Shown here one piece after another: positions 34,824 through 46,251 of a stretch of DNA of 64,000 bases; within the stretch, counting starts at the first letter, position 1; each line of letters begins with the position of its first letter. Made by a program: the position numbers and the translations under genes. This DNA is from Isoperla grammatica. Lineage: Eukaryota > Arthropoda > Insecta > Plecoptera > Perlodidae. The notes below the pieces were generated by a model, which was not told the DNA's origin, made no database searches, and worked only from the letters and a program-made list of their open reading frames with translations. The stretch is from the NCBI GenBank assembly GCA_945910005.1, contig OX246745.1, forward strand, positions 12,389,706 through 12,453,705. Direction: 5' to 3'.

Positions 34824-35666
34824 CCTCGTTTTTAAGATCAAATCATAATTACCGGAAGGCCTAAGTGAATTGGTTCCCGTTTTGGGCAATGTTGATGAAA
34901 GGGGCGAGCGGCTGGAATCTTATGCTAATGTGAGCAGTACAGTAGGGCTAGGTCTATGCTTTCTATAGCGAGCAGCCATCGACCTTAAGAAAAATGGAAT
35001 AAGACTGATGACTATCTGTAACCGGTTAGCAAACAACCCTTTGTTAACTCACCACTAGTAAGTATAATACTTCAAATGTAATTTCATGCATTTTCACTAT
35101 CACAATTGAAAATATCTTAACTTCCAGGAACTATTAAATTGAAGATCATAATTGAGGTTAAGTTTTAAACAACCATTTTGAACGGCCACCAATGTTGAAC
35201 CAGTTGAACTAAACATAAAACCTCTCCGAAAAATTCGGTGCGTTATCGGATTCATTTCTTTCTCTTGCAGTCAACACACACTTGGTCATTTCAGAAGCAT
35301 TTATTTTACTCTGGCTGCTCTCGTGGCAGCTCTGCTCTGGTACGGGCGCCATCTTACAGCACTAGAGACAACATTTGGGAAATTTGAATATTTGAAAAAC
35401 GCCGAAATATTAGAATCGACATCGACACATCTCTAGTTTTTATGGTTATATATCTGCCATACTCTTAATTTGCTCCATGTAATTGATACTGTAGCACTTG
35501 GTCTTTTGGAATCTATTGGTAGAAAAAATATCGAGGTCTGCCAATCTACAAGGTACTAATCGATTAATCGGTGTCAAATTTAATTTCGATAATCAATTAA
35601 TTGATAGTTTTGTAATTGTCCATCTTCGTCTGTCACCCCCCCATTGTCTCTAATAGAATAGGGCAA
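34824..35666. other. Intergenic sequence with MITE debris
   Basis: No gene is seen. At 35378-35436 a segment ends GACATCGACACATCTCTAG, like the end of an ATCGACATCG-type hAT element. At 35557-35620 there are ATCGATTAATCG palindromes. Both look like truncated transposon ends. Confidence 0.4.
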
Positions 35667-35669
35667 TAA

Positions 35670-36437
35670 AGCTGCGTTTACTGTTCAGCGTTTGGAGCGA
35701 CGCGGTTGGTGCGGCAACCAATCAAGTAGCTAGTTTGCAGCGACGGCGCCAAACGGGCGACTGACTTGAGCTAAGTCCAACATTTGTCGTGCGCCGCGTG
35801 CAGTAGGCGTGATTTACCCATAGTTCACCACGGTTTTGTTGACAGCTGTGAAGAGGCGGGGCTTTATAAATCTTCTAATTCACTGTTTTGTTTTCAATTA
35901 AAACCAAACATATCTAACAGCTACGGATAAAGTGATGTTAATTGAAAACGTGGAGAAGAGCAGTGTTCTGTGGGATCCAGGCCACCTGCAATACAAAAAC
36001 TGTCAAGGCAGGCAATTGGCATGGGCTCAAGTAGCCAGTCTTCTTGGGCCTAGGGCAGCTAGGCCATTGGGTTTTAACTCATTGGCTAAGCCTAGGCCTA
36101 GGCATTAACAACTCTTGTCGTTCAACTGCGACAGTGACAACAATGTTATAAGATAGGCTGTCACTGTCGCAGTCAAACGGCAAGAGCTAGGCCTAGCCCC
36201 CGATCTCAAGGCATAGGCCTAGGCCTACCTATGCCTAGGGCCTAGCCCATACCACAATGTTAAATGCTTATACCTACGTGTTTTAGGTGTAATGCGAAGG
36301 CTAGGTGTAGGTAGGCCTACCTCTGAAAATCGCGCGGGAAACGCAGAATAGCAACGCCAAACCACGCTCAACAGTAAACACTTTGTCGCTTGCCGCGTCT
36401 ACCGCGTCGCTCCATACGCCGAACAGTAAACGCAGCT
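35670..36437. mobile_element. Harbinger-like MITE, 768 bp
   Basis: Ends AGCTGCGTTTACTGTTC and GAACAGTAAACGCAGCT, continuing as GCGTTTGGAGCGACGCG against its inverse. TAA flanks both sides (35667-35669, 36438-36440). The interior holds a strong hairpin at about 36109-36187 and a TAGGCC tract. Confidence 0.88.
36109..36187. repeat. Strong internal hairpin
   Basis: About 29 bases, CTCTTGTCGTTCAACTGCGA then CAGTGACA, recur inverted (TGTCACTGTCGCAGTCAAAC then GGCAAGAG) after a loop of about 20 bases. It lies inside the Harbinger-like MITE. Confidence 0.85.
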
Positions 36438-36976
36438 TAAGAGAGACGTAAATCAAAAGAATTGTCTAAGCATTTCTTAGATATGAGATATATGTCATCG
36501 CCTAATGTGAGTGTGCAGAAAACTGTTACCTATGCTAATGAATTCATGAATATGTATTTAAGTACTGACTAGATAAAACTACAGAAGTGGCCACCTATTT
36601 TGGTATCGTATGTAAATGAAAATTTCACATAGTAGAACTGGGGTGCAACATTTTAATTTAATCTCTAATAATGTCAGTATTATTTTTGTGTTTTTTTTTT
36701 ATTTATGTATTTTGGTAGGCTTAATCATTGGTAATTAATACCTAATTATATTAATTCCAGCACTGAGCTTAACCATTTTGATGTATTTTTTCCTCAAGTA
36801 GTTTTGTCACTTACATAGTCAAATACACCATTTTTCAATGGGTGCAGTATATTTAAGAAGATGTAGAAATTGATCATCAGTTGCAAAGTACCTTCATTTT
36901 TTTGTGTTCTGACATGTTGTGCTAAACAGTAAACTATACGGTATAGTATACATTGTGTAAAGAAGTTCATTCAGTG

Positions 36977-37361
36977 CATAGGCGTGCGCAGCATCTAACA
37001 TTAGACCCGGCACAAGGTGGCGTGGTACAGCTGGGGTCTGGGGCAAGGCCCCAGCCACCGGTGGCAATTTCGCCCTAGGCAAAAATTTTTCAGTTGATGC
37101 ACTAACTTTTATGGCCTAAAACTCGATTTTAAGACGCGACGCTTTCCGCTGCCATTGGATCTTGTGGCCCCTATAGAGAGCTGTGTTTCTTTTAATTTAA
37201 ATAAAAGATAAATTAGAACTTATTTGCACAGCCCCGGGTGAAGTGTGCCTTTTGCGTAAAAACGCGCTACTGACAGCGAATTTTTATTTAAAGACTAATT
37301 TAAAGTTAAACTGCTCTCAATGGACACATTAGGTCCGGCCTGGGCCGTGCGCACGCCTATG
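36977..37361. mobile_element. hAT-type MITE (CATAGGCGTGCGCA ends)
   Basis: Ends CATAGGCGTGCGCA and TGCGCACGCCTATG, perfect 8-bp duplication ATTCAGTG (36969-36976, 37362-37369). Confidence 0.92.
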
Positions 37362-37369
37362 ATTCAGTG

Positions 37370-39221
37370 TTAATACGAGGGACTATTTGCAGTATTTCCT
37401 AACTAATTTTGCCACCGTACATTTACATAAACTTCAAACATGTTGACTGACAGCAAACCAAGAAAAGCTGTTTGAATAACATTCTGTACAACAGCTGTTA
37501 TCAAACCTGTAATTATGTAGTATAAAATCAAAAAATAAGTACAAAACCAACTTATGGAACCCTTGAAAGAAGGATAATTAATGTTCTTCATAGATAGAAA
37601 AAAATAGGAAGAACAATTTTAATTTTGTGCCCGTAACGCCTTTTACAATACTACTTTGGGAAATGGTGGTTTACAGGAAACATGTCTATTGTAGCACATG
37701 GTTCATATATGTAGATTAATAAAGTATCTATGTATGTTTTAAGTAACTTCACCCTTGAGACATTTTGTGTTGTTTACATCTGTAACCTCCACATTGATGT
37801 GTGTAGTATAATATGTAAGACTATATTGTATGTAGACTGTAAAGTTAGTCATACAGATGTACGTACGTATTCATTATTAATACACATAATGTATTGTTTT
37901 ATTACACCATGAATTTGAAAGCAATATCAAATGATAGGTTGCCTTAATAGATAATTTCCAATTAAGTAGGCCTAAATAATGTTGAAACGTAAGTTACGGG
38001 TTCATGCCTCGCAGTGCAGTGTAGCTCAATGTAGTTCGAGGAAACCTAGGGCCCTGATTTAGTATCGGGTGTCATCAAAACTTTGTACCTTGACTCCTAA
38101 GCAATGCAGTAATGCATTTTGTGCCTTCCAGGCAATTGGACTGCTGTGAATTACTCGTTCTTATAAATTGATTTATGGGAAAAGATTAATAGGGAAGCAA
38201 CAGTTTACCTGAATGATTTTGGCAGTGGTTTTCAGTGTTGTAAACCTATAAATATTTAAAACTACATAACTTCGAAACATTTTGGCTTACGAAGCCTTGC
38301 TCACTTGTCCAAGGTAGAGGAGTTCTTGCAAAGGAATATTATATTATTTATTACATAACATACTTTGGAGTAGTTTTGTCATTCAATAAGAAGTATCTTA
38401 TCAAATTGAAAGTAGGGGCATATTGATTTTGGTTGAAAAATTAATTAATCTCATAAAACTGAGTATTGTATTGCGCATGCACTGCAGTTGTGATGATATT
38501 TTTCGTTGGTGAGTTTATGGTGATTGTTCTTACAATGTACCTGCGACAAATTGATTCCTTCTGGCTCATGTGTATTAGCATTATGATTGTGTTCTTTAGA
38601 GGTACTCGTAATCCAATTTCCTATAGGCTACACACTTTCCATATGAACAGTGACATCTTTCTAATCTTCAAATCGTTAATTTACTATTTGGCAATTCATT
38701 TTGCAACATTGACTGACACAATATTATAGCAAAGCATGTGTTAGTGCATTCCACATGTCAAACCTGGAGTTCAGATCCTGACAATCGTTGTACATTATTC
38801 AAGTCCAACACGGCAACATAATTTAGAAAGTTAACTCGAACGCAATTTTTTCCGTATTTTTTCCTTCATCACCGATCGATGCACTTGACTTGGTTTGACT
38901 CCCTCGGACCCGAGTTAACTACAGGCTGCTAACAATTCACTAAGTGTGACATTATCACTGCGAATTTCAATGGGTCTATTTGGATAGATTCAATACTGAT
39001 GATCACTCGTTCATAGCAGTGAGTATGGTTGATACAGTAAAACCTCTTGGCGATACAATTGCCGTGGACTAGGCCATGTTGCACTCTTGCCAAGCAAGCC
39101 CTAAATTGCCATTACTAAATCTGTAAAACCATGTGAAATACCTCCTTTTTTAAATACTATCTTAACAATACTATACCATTAACGAAGAGAGAACACAGCA
39201 CATATCTTTAAGAACTACATA
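37370..39221. other. Intergenic sequence, no gene recognised
   Basis: AT-rich sequence with short open frames only. At about 39036-39058 there is CAGTAAAACCTCTTGGCGAT, which resembles a lone pogo/Tigger-type end. Nothing else was supported. Confidence 0.5.
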
Positions 39222-39224
39222 TTA

Positions 39225-39409
39225 AGGCCCATTCACAATCAGTTTTAAGGCGTATGGTCTAAGGCATAAGGTGTATGGTTTATGGAGTGCGAGATGCCTT
39301 GCAGTGATTGGCTCGTCGTAAGGCTCAAGTCATAAGAATTGAGACTTCGGCAATTCACTACGCCTTAAACCTTAAACCATACGCCTTAAAACTGATTGTG
39401 AATGGGCCT
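39225..39409. mobile_element. Harbinger-like MITE, 185 bp
   Basis: Perfect inverted ends of about 33 bp, beginning AGGCCCATTCACAATCAG. TTA precedes (39222-39224) and follows (39410-39412). The interior repeats AAGGCGTATGGT/ATAAGG motifs. Confidence 0.9.
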
Positions 39410-39752
39410 TTACATGATGCACATTGTTTACACTAGTCAGTGGCTTTGTAAAACTCTAGGGTGCTGCTGCTGTGCTCTCGATTCCTTGAGATATTAGTAT
39501 ACATTCATGCATAATACATGCCTTGACACCACCCTTTACGTAATCTCAACACAACATGTTAACCCTCGTGGATAAGATTTTTTAATAATAAAATCAATAA
39601 TATTATAGATCACTATCAAACCAAAACCAGATTGAGTATTGGTTGATTAATTATATAATAATTAAATTTATGTATAATATGATAAAATAAATGTGTCTCA
39701 ATTTATATTTTGTGTATAAAGTGATGTTTTTTTACATGTGTTACGCTTTTAA

Positions 39753-39898
39753 GGCTCAGTTTTTTAATTGGTCATTAACGGGGCTGCTAGCTGAAGGTCC
39801 GTTATCTGCATAGGGTTGGTTGGGTTATGGATTATGGACCATCAGGCATCAGCTAATGGCCTCTTTAACGACCCGTTAAACGATTGAAAAACCAGGCC
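39753..39898. mobile_element. Harbinger-like MITE, second copy of the 10338 family
   Basis: Ends GGCTCAGTTTTTTAATTG and CGATTGAAAAACCAGGCC, with the same interior (GGTCCGTTATCTGCATAGG) as 10338-10477. Flanking TAA and TTA fit a TWA duplication imperfectly. Confidence 0.72.
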
Positions 39899-40281
39899 TT
39901 AGTATACATATAAATTGAACTGTAATTGTGGTTGTAACATGTATGACCTGATTTAATAGACTGGTTTAGATTAATGATGTATGTATGTGTGTACATATCA
40001 TAATACATAGTAGAATTTCCAATCACTTCGTGAATTAATTGCTGTAGGCCTACTTTTGAAAAAATTTAGTCCACAAGTGAAAATCCCTCTGTTTTGGATG
40101 TAGATAGATGTTGACCAATTGTGAAGCAACCAAGAATAACTGTTTGTATCTGATAAATATGTTTCCCTCAAGTGATCTAACCATGAATACATTAAAAAGC
40201 GTCACTCTTAATGTGCTGTTGCCAGCTTTTGCTAGAGCTGAATTATAATAACGGAATGTTTCCGATACGCCACAAATGTAA

Positions 40282-41113
40282 TGGCTTATTCCATTGGTAT
40301 GCACTCAGTGCGCACTGAAATATCGCTGTGACGTCATGCACTCGCCGAGTGTCGAACTAAGTGCAGTTCCCAATAGAACGTACCAGTGCAACAACATAAC
40401 CTCAATGTCAGAATAGTTTTGTACATACAACGCACGCTATGTATTTTACGGATCTTGTATACAACGTCTAGAATAGAATAGAATAGTTTTTATTTTTCTT
40501 CTTCTTCATAGTACATAGTACATCTTACATTCATTACATCTTAGGTATACATCTAGATTTATTTATCTATAAAATAAAAAATATAAAAGGTAGAAAAGAA
40601 AAGAAAAGAAAAGAAGAGCTCGCTTAAGCAAACTTGTGTGTGAGCATAATACATAAATTAATTAATCAAAATATATCCTTGCATTTTCGGCTTAATTTTT
40701 GTCTTATCTGTTCTCGAAATAATAATGTAGGTCTACGGTTTGGTCAACGTATTTCAGAAGATTTCTAAAATTCCATTAAAATAACCCATTTCATGTGGCT
40801 TTCCTTAATTATTTGCATAATATGGATCTAGGCCTACGATTATTACAGGACACTACAATTAAAGATATTACCATTTGTACATCATAAATCTTGGTCAAGT
40901 CGTTGTCAAAATACAAAATACGCGCCTCAAAACCGCACTCGATTCTTTGCACTGACCCCTGAAGTCAGTGCAACTCAGTGCTGGATTTTATGCACTCGCC
41001 CAGTACAGTGCGGCCAATGGAATACGCTACGGTTGCCCGAGTGCGCACTCGCAAGCCCAATGGAATGCGACAGCCGCACTCTGACATACTAGTGCACCCA
41101 ATGGAATACGCCA
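40282..41113. mobile_element. Harbinger-like MITE, 832 bp
   Basis: Ends TGGCTTATTCCATTGG and CCAATGGAATACGCCA with TAA on both sides (40279-40281, 41114-41116). The interior has many GTGCACTCG/CGAGTGC motifs and an AAAAG microsatellite near 40590-40615. Confidence 0.75.
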
Positions 41114-41222
41114 TAAGTAACCATAATTATCACAAATATTCTGTCTTGGGTTCCTTACTTTTAATTAGTAGCATAACTACTGCTGCTTGGCTAGAAAAAA
41201 ATCCATCACTACATTATCGCTA

Positions 41223-41548
41223 CAGTAAAACTTCTTTATAACAAACTGTTTTTGAAGTCCCAAAAGGTTCTTTTGCATGTAAAGGTACCATCTTTATAAA
41301 GAAATGTTAGATAGATATGTAGATAGATTGTCTTTATTTGTACACATACATGGACAAAATGGCGTTGTTCGATACATATATCACTCTTCCACACAACCAT
41401 TGTATTACCGTACTTACAAAATTAATAGCCTATATGCTTACTACTTAATACTTAAGTTCTGCTATGTACAATACTAACTACAATTAATGTTCTTTATAAC
41501 AAAATAATAATTGGGTCCCCAAGAGTTTGTTATAAAAAAGTTTCACTG
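41223..41548. mobile_element. pogo/Tigger-like MITE (Tc1-mariner superfamily)
   Basis: Ends CAGTAAAACTTCTTTATAAC and, inverted, GTTATAAAAAAGTTTCACTG. TA dinucleotides flank it (41221-41222, 41549-41550). This end type is known from pogo/Tigger elements. There is no transposase. Confidence 0.78.
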
Positions 41549-41760
41549 TACTTTTTTTTAAATGTAGGTTTGCTACATTGGCCACTACGCAAGAGATGTA
41601 GGTCAGTGTATCAGACTACTTTAACGCTACATTAGTGTACTTTAGGCCCTACTACGTTAATGAATTACATATTAATTTAATTTTGTGTTGTGAATTCTTA
41701 ATGCAAGTTTAGAGAACTTGTATTTCAATAACATTGTAATAAATTATTATTGATTGTAGT

Positions 41761-41988
41761 TGTTATGTATGCAATAATAAGACGGTATGCATTAGGATAC
41801 TATGTTTAATAAGTATAACTGTTCACGATACACTGTTTCATGGTAATACTAGTTGTTATGAAAACGTTTGTAACCGATCAACCATCCGAGGCAGCCACCT
41901 TGCGCGTCCTCCCGGCGTGCCCCCCACAGTGGCGCTACCTCTCGGTAGAATCCCAAGGGCGCTAGTTTCAAATGCCGTAAACACCACA
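41761..41988 (-). repeat. Gypsy 3' LTR
   Basis: 228 bp, identical by eye to the other LTR. It contains a GC-rich part (TCCCGGCGTGCCCCCCACAG). Confidence 0.96.
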
Positions 41989-41989
41989 A

Positions 41990-42001
41990 TTCTCCCCCCT
42001 T
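41990..42001 (-). other. Gypsy polypurine tract
   Basis: On the - strand AAGGGGGGAGAA lies two bases before the 3' LTR, the expected plus-strand primer. Confidence 0.8.
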
Positions 42002-42050
42002 ACAAAACATAGCATAAACATGGCAATCTCCATGAGGGAGAACTAATACC

Positions 42051-45000
42051 CTACTGCCCTTGGTAGTCCTTAAGATAAGACGGCGGACGAGTCACCCGTG
42101 TCGGTCGTTTCATGGGCGTCAATGATCGCCCAGATGTTCCAGCTGACGCCGTTGGTCTCGACGGAGTCTGAGGCTTGGGAAGCGTTGGACTTCCGGTCTC
42201 GACCCTCGTTGAGACACCAATGGCTGTACCGGTGTCGCTCTCGGGTGTGTCCTCCACTCGGGCCTCCTGCTGTAGGTCTACTGGCTCGGTGACTAGTTGG
42301 GAATTAGTCCCACACCCAAGCGAGGTATCCCTATCCAGGAATGTTTGCGCTCCTGCGCGGTCGGGACCGAACGTTTCTCCGGCCAGCTCCGACGTTTCAG
42401 CCACTCTTCTTGATCGTAGTTGATCCAGGTGCAGTCTCCGGAACAATCCTTCGGAGTCTGCAATGGTGAAGTTCCTGGGTCCATGAACCGTGCTGACAGT
42501 TCCCGGCAGCCACTTCGGTCCCCTCCCATGATTGCGGAAGTACACTGGCTGACCTTCGTTGAACTGTCGCCAGGCAGGGTCGTCGTTCTGAGCTTGAACT
42601 GCTGCAGATTCTCTGTTCGCTGAACGTGGATTGTAGTTATCCGGGTGCAGCTTGTCCATCATCGTGCGGATCCTCCTCCCCATCATAAGATCTGACGGCG
42701 TCTCTCCAGTCGTGGCATTGGGCGTCGTTCGCAGCGCTAGCAAGATATTTGCCAACTCCAACTGCCAGGTCTCTGGTGCTACCTTGGCAAGAAGATTTTT
42801 GACGGTCTGGACGTTCCTCTCAGCTAAACCATTCGATGCAGGTGAGTATGGTGCTGAGGTTATGTGCCTTACTTGGTTTTCTGTCAAGAAGGTCTCAAAC
42901 TCCTCGGACTTGAACGCAGCTGCGTTGTCCGAGACTAGCTCGTCAGGAATGCCATAGTCTGTAAACATGTCTCGAAGCACATCAATGGCCGCCGCAGAAG
43001 TCAACGCTCCCTTGGTATTCTTCACTACAGGCCATCTAGACTTAGCGTCCACAGCCACGAAGAACGTCTGACCTCGAGTAGGCCCTGCGTAGTCAATGTG
43101 TATGCGTGACATTGGGCGCGCCGGGATACTCCAGGGTATTACATTGGCCTTGGCCGGTAACTTACGATTCTCGGCACAAGGTTGACAGGTAGCAATTAGT
43201 TCTTCAATATCTTTGTCGACTCCTGGCCACCACACATAGCTTCGCGCGATGGCTTTGGTTTTTACGATACCTTGGTGTACTTTATGTAGTAGCTCGAGGA
43301 CACTTGGTCTCAAACTCTCAGGTATCACTACTCTGTTCCCATACAACAGGCATCCGTGCTGTACTGAAAGACTTGTCCAATTGTGGACGTATGGCTGGAA
43401 TGGCAATGGCAGGTCCGTGGTGTTCCAGCCATGCTGAACTCCCTTCAGTACTCTTGACAAAATGGTGTCCTTGTGCGTTTCTTCACGTACCTTTTCCACT
43501 GCCAGTGAGGATCCTTCGGGAGCCTCCCGCAGGAACCACACATCGGACGGCTCCGGGTATTCCGGTTGCTCTGGCGCTGGTAATGGAAGTCGACTGCACA
43601 TATCTGCATTTCCATGCAACTTTCCTGGGCGGAAGGTAATCTGGTACCTATAACATGCTAGAATCAGTAGCCAACGCGTCATGCGTGGCGACAACACTTC
43701 AGGCAACGGACGGCTAGGCTGCAGTAGCCCCACCAGTGGTTTGTGATCCGTGACTATCTCAAACGGTCTACCTTGCACGTAGCGATGGAATTTCCGCAAG
43801 CCGAACATTATTGACAAGAATTCCTTGTCCAGCTGGGAATAATTCTTTTCAGCCGTGTGCAAGGTACGTGACCCAAAAGCCACCGGCACCTCCGCACCGT
43901 CAGGTTCAACATGTGCTAGCACCGCTCCCACCCCGTATGGCGAGGCGTCACATGACAACCTCAAAGGCTTGTTTAGGCTGTAGTGTGCCAGTACCTGTTC
44001 CGATGACACCAGCTTCTTAGCCGCCTGGAAACATCCCTCGTGCTCGTTGGTCCAATTCCATGGCTTATCCTTCCGGCGTAACTCGTACAGGGGCGCGAGC
44101 TTCGTTGCCATGTGCCTGATGTAGCGTTCGTAGAACGTTAAGAATCCTAAGAAGGACTCTAGTTGCTCCTTGTTCGCTGGAGAGGGTGCACTCAGCAATG
44201 CTTGAATCTTCTCATCCGTAGGGTGTAGACCCGCTGCGTCAATACGGAACCCTAAGAACTCAACGGACTTCAGGCCGAACTGACACTTCGACAATTTCAA
44301 GCGTAGTCCTGCTCCGTTGATTCTTTCTAACACCGCCCGAGTCCGACTCCACAGTTCTGCTAGCGTAGCTCCTGAAATCAATACATCATCCAAGTATACG
44401 ACTACGCCTTCCAAACCTTTTAACAGCGTCTCCATGAGCCGTTGAAAAATTGCCGGAGCCGATGCCAGCCCGAATGGTAATCGTTTCATCCTCAGTAGGC
44501 CTCGGTGCGTGTTGAGCGCGAGCACCCGTGACGAAGCGTCGTCTACTCGAACTTGCGTGTAAGCCCTATCCAGGTCGAGCCTTGCGAAATAACACCCTTT
44601 CGCCAAAGTCGTAAACACTTCCGTGTTAGTAGGCAGAGGATAGATCTCGGTTTTCAAAACGGTGTTGACTGTGCACGAGTAGTCTCCACACACTCGCACA
44701 GTTCCGTCGCCTTTTGCTACAAAAACCGCTGGTGTGCCCCACTTGCAGTGTGGTATCTCTTCGGCTGCTCCGTCTTCTTGCAACTGGTCCAGCGCAATGT
44801 CTGCTCTTTCCTTGAGCGCGAACGGCGGGGATCGGTGCCGACGGAAAACTGGGACTGCCCCTGGGTCTAGTTCGACCTGGACCTCTTCGCCCACGTAGGT
44901 GCCTAGCCCACTCTTGAACACGTCTTCTAGACCGTGAAGCTCGCTGGGGATGTTCAGCTCTGTAGCTTCTACTTGGTTCACTGTACTAACCTGTACTGAT

Positions 45001-46229
45001 ACGCCTAACTCGCGAAGCCAGTCTCTGCCCAGTAAGCTTGGTCCATCTGTATCCATAATGTAGAGCGGAAGGTTGTACTCCTTGCCCTCATAACCGACCT
45101 TCACGAGCGCCACCCCTTGGACTCCCAAGGCTTGTTTCGACCACGTCCGCAGCCGGTATTCGGACTCAGACATGTCCGGAGGGTCCGTTGGCCACAACCG
45201 TTGGAATGTCGACTGTCCAATCAATGAATGTTTGGAGCCTGTGTCCACCTCCATGTTCAGTGACACTCCATTCAACTCGACAGTTGCTGTGAACTCGTCA
45301 TCGGTACCTTTGCTCGGCCTAGTGTGTACAGAAAAAAGATACGAGTCCACAGGCTGAGCCTGGACTAGGTTCGTATTTACTGACGACTTTGAGTCTGCCT
45401 TTCCACTAGGCTTACCCGAAGGTTTGGGCTCTCTCTCGCCTTTGCATACTCGAGCCATGTGGCCCGTTTTCTGGCATTTGTAGCAGGTTATGTTGCCCAA
45501 GCTACACTTATCGGCGAGATGTGCCTTACTACCACAGCGAAAACATTGTCCCTTACCTTGAGCGGTTTCCGAAGTAGGCTTGGCCTCAGCGCCTCCCCCC
45601 TTCTTTCCTTTGGACTTGGCCTTGTACTTACTGTCGAACTTGTTAACCACACTGGCACTGGGGTTGCCCCGCAGCACTTGGACATCACGTTGTGACGTTT
45701 CCGTCGCAATAGCCATCTCCATAGCCCTTTTAAATGTTAAGCCGTCGCCTTCCGCCAACAACTTAGTTTGTAGGGCCTGGTCCCTCACCCCAGCTATGAG
45801 CTGTTCCAACAGATTTTCGTCTAGGTCAGGAAATGCACAATGCTCGCTAAGCTTTCTCAGATTAGCGAGGAATTCCACGATCTGTTCGGATGGGCCTTGA
45901 ATTCGTTTTCGAAACTTGAAACGCTGCATTCTTTTACTAGGCTTAGGGCAGTACCTCTCACCTAATAACGACAAAGCTTCCTCGAGGGTCAAGTCAGCTA
46001 CATTTGTAGGCGCCGCCAAACTTCTCAGCACTCGAAATGTCTCCGAACCCACCACACAAAGAAGCAGGTTCTTCCTTTTATCTTCTGGAACTTCGAATGT
46101 TAAGAATGCGATGTTTAAGCGGTCGGCATACACGTCCCAGGATTCCTCAGAAGGCGAGAATGGTCCCACAGCATTTACCACGCCGCTGGCTAGGCCTAAG
46201 CCACGGGAATTCGTACTATTCTCTGACAT
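42051..46229 (-). CDS. Gypsy-type gag-pol polyprotein (1392 codons from first ATG)
   Basis: The frame is open up to the primer-binding site, but the first ATG (MSENSTNSRG) is at 46229. A TTG-initiated reading would add seven residues. Counting from that TTG, Gag covers residues 1-230, two CCHC knuckles 236-269 (CFRCGSKAHLADKC, CYKCQKTGHMARVC), protease about 310-415 (VDTGSKHS, LLGRDWL), reverse transcriptase about 480-680 (LDLDRAY, YLDD at 619-622), RNase H about 745-890 (DASPYGVG, TDHKPL), and integrase about 985-1160 (H-H-C-C zinc site, then D in HIDYAG, D in VSDNAAAF and E in LAERNV). Gag and Pol share one frame, so no frameshift is needed. All catalytic residues are present. Confidence 0.95.
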   Translation of the reverse strand: MSENSTNSRGLGLASGVVNAVGPFSPSEESWDVYADRLNIAFLTFEVPEDKRKNLLLCVVGSETFRVLRSLAAPTNVADLTLEEALSLLGERYCPKPSKRMQRFKFRKRIQGPSEQIVEFLANLRKLSEHCAFPDLDENLLEQLIAGVRDQALQTKLLAEGDGLTFKRAMEMAIATETSQRDVQVLRGNPSASVVNKFDSKYKAKSKGKKGGGAEAKPTSETAQGKGQCFRCGSKAHLADKCSLGNITCYKCQKTGHMARVCKGEREPKPSGKPSGKADSKSSVNTNLVQAQPVDSYLFSVHTRPSKGTDDEFTATVELNGVSLNMEVDTGSKHSLIGQSTFQRLWPTDPPDMSESEYRLRTWSKQALGVQGVALVKVGYEGKEYNLPLYIMDTDGPSLLGRDWLRELGVSVQVSTVNQVEATELNIPSELHGLEDVFKSGLGTYVGEEVQVELDPGAVPVFRRHRSPPFALKERADIALDQLQEDGAAEEIPHCKWGTPAVFVAKGDGTVRVCGDYSCTVNTVLKTEIYPLPTNTEVFTTLAKGCYFARLDLDRAYTQVRVDDASSRVLALNTHRGLLRMKRLPFGLASAPAIFQRLMETLLKGLEGVVVYLDDVLISGATLAELWSRTRAVLERINGAGLRLKLSKCQFGLKSVEFLGFRIDAAGLHPTDEKIQALLSAPSPANKEQLESFLGFLTFYERYIRHMATKLAPLYELRRKDKPWNWTNEHEGCFQAAKKLVSSEQVLAHYSLNKPLRLSCDASPYGVGAVLAHVEPDGAEVPVAFGSRTLHTAEKNYSQLDKEFLSIMFGLRKFHRYVQGRPFEIVTDHKPLVGLLQPSRPLPEVLSPRMTRWLLILACYRYQITFRPGKLHGNADMCSRLPLPAPEQPEYPEPSDVWFLREAPEGSSLAVEKVREETHKDTILSRVLKGVQHGWNTTDLPLPFQPYVHNWTSLSVQHGCLLYGNRVVIPESLRPSVLELLHKVHQGIVKTKAIARSYVWWPGVDKDIEELIATCQPCAENRKLPAKANVIPWSIPARPMSRIHIDYAGPTRGQTFFVAVDAKSRWPVVKNTKGALTSAAAIDVLRDMFTDYGIPDELVSDNAAAFKSEEFETFLTENQVRHITSAPYSPASNGLAERNVQTVKNLLAKVAPETWQLELANILLALRTTPNATTGETPSDLMMGRRIRTMMDKLHPDNYNPRSANRESAAVQAQNDDPAWRQFNEGQPVYFRNHGRGPKWLPGTVSTVHGPRNFTIADSEGLFRRLHLDQLRSRRVAETSELAGETFGPDRAGAQTFLDRDTSLGCGTNSQLVTEPVDLQQEARVEDTPESDTGTAIGVSTRVETGSPTLPKPQTPSRPTASAGTSGRSLTPMKRPTRVTRPPSYLKDYQGQ

Positions 46230-46235
46230 CCTGTC

Positions 46236-46250
46236 CGTCCTCGTCGCCAA
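46236..46250 (-). other. Gypsy primer-binding site
   Basis: The - strand reads TTGGCGACGAGGAC next to the 5' LTR. TGG pairs with a tRNA CCA end, as usual for Gypsy elements. The tRNA is not identified; TGGCGAC starts are known from Arg-primed elements. The site overlaps the open frame upstream of the first ATG. Confidence 0.65.
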
Positions 46251-46251
46251 T

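Noticed and set aside
38466..38729. Hydrophobic 87-codon frame on the + strand
   Set aside because: No homology, no splice or start context and no neighbouring exons. AT-rich DNA gives such frames by chance.
42098..45900. + strand open frames opposite the Gypsy gag-pol gene
   Set aside because: They are shadows of the long - strand frame, which carries all expected protein motifs.
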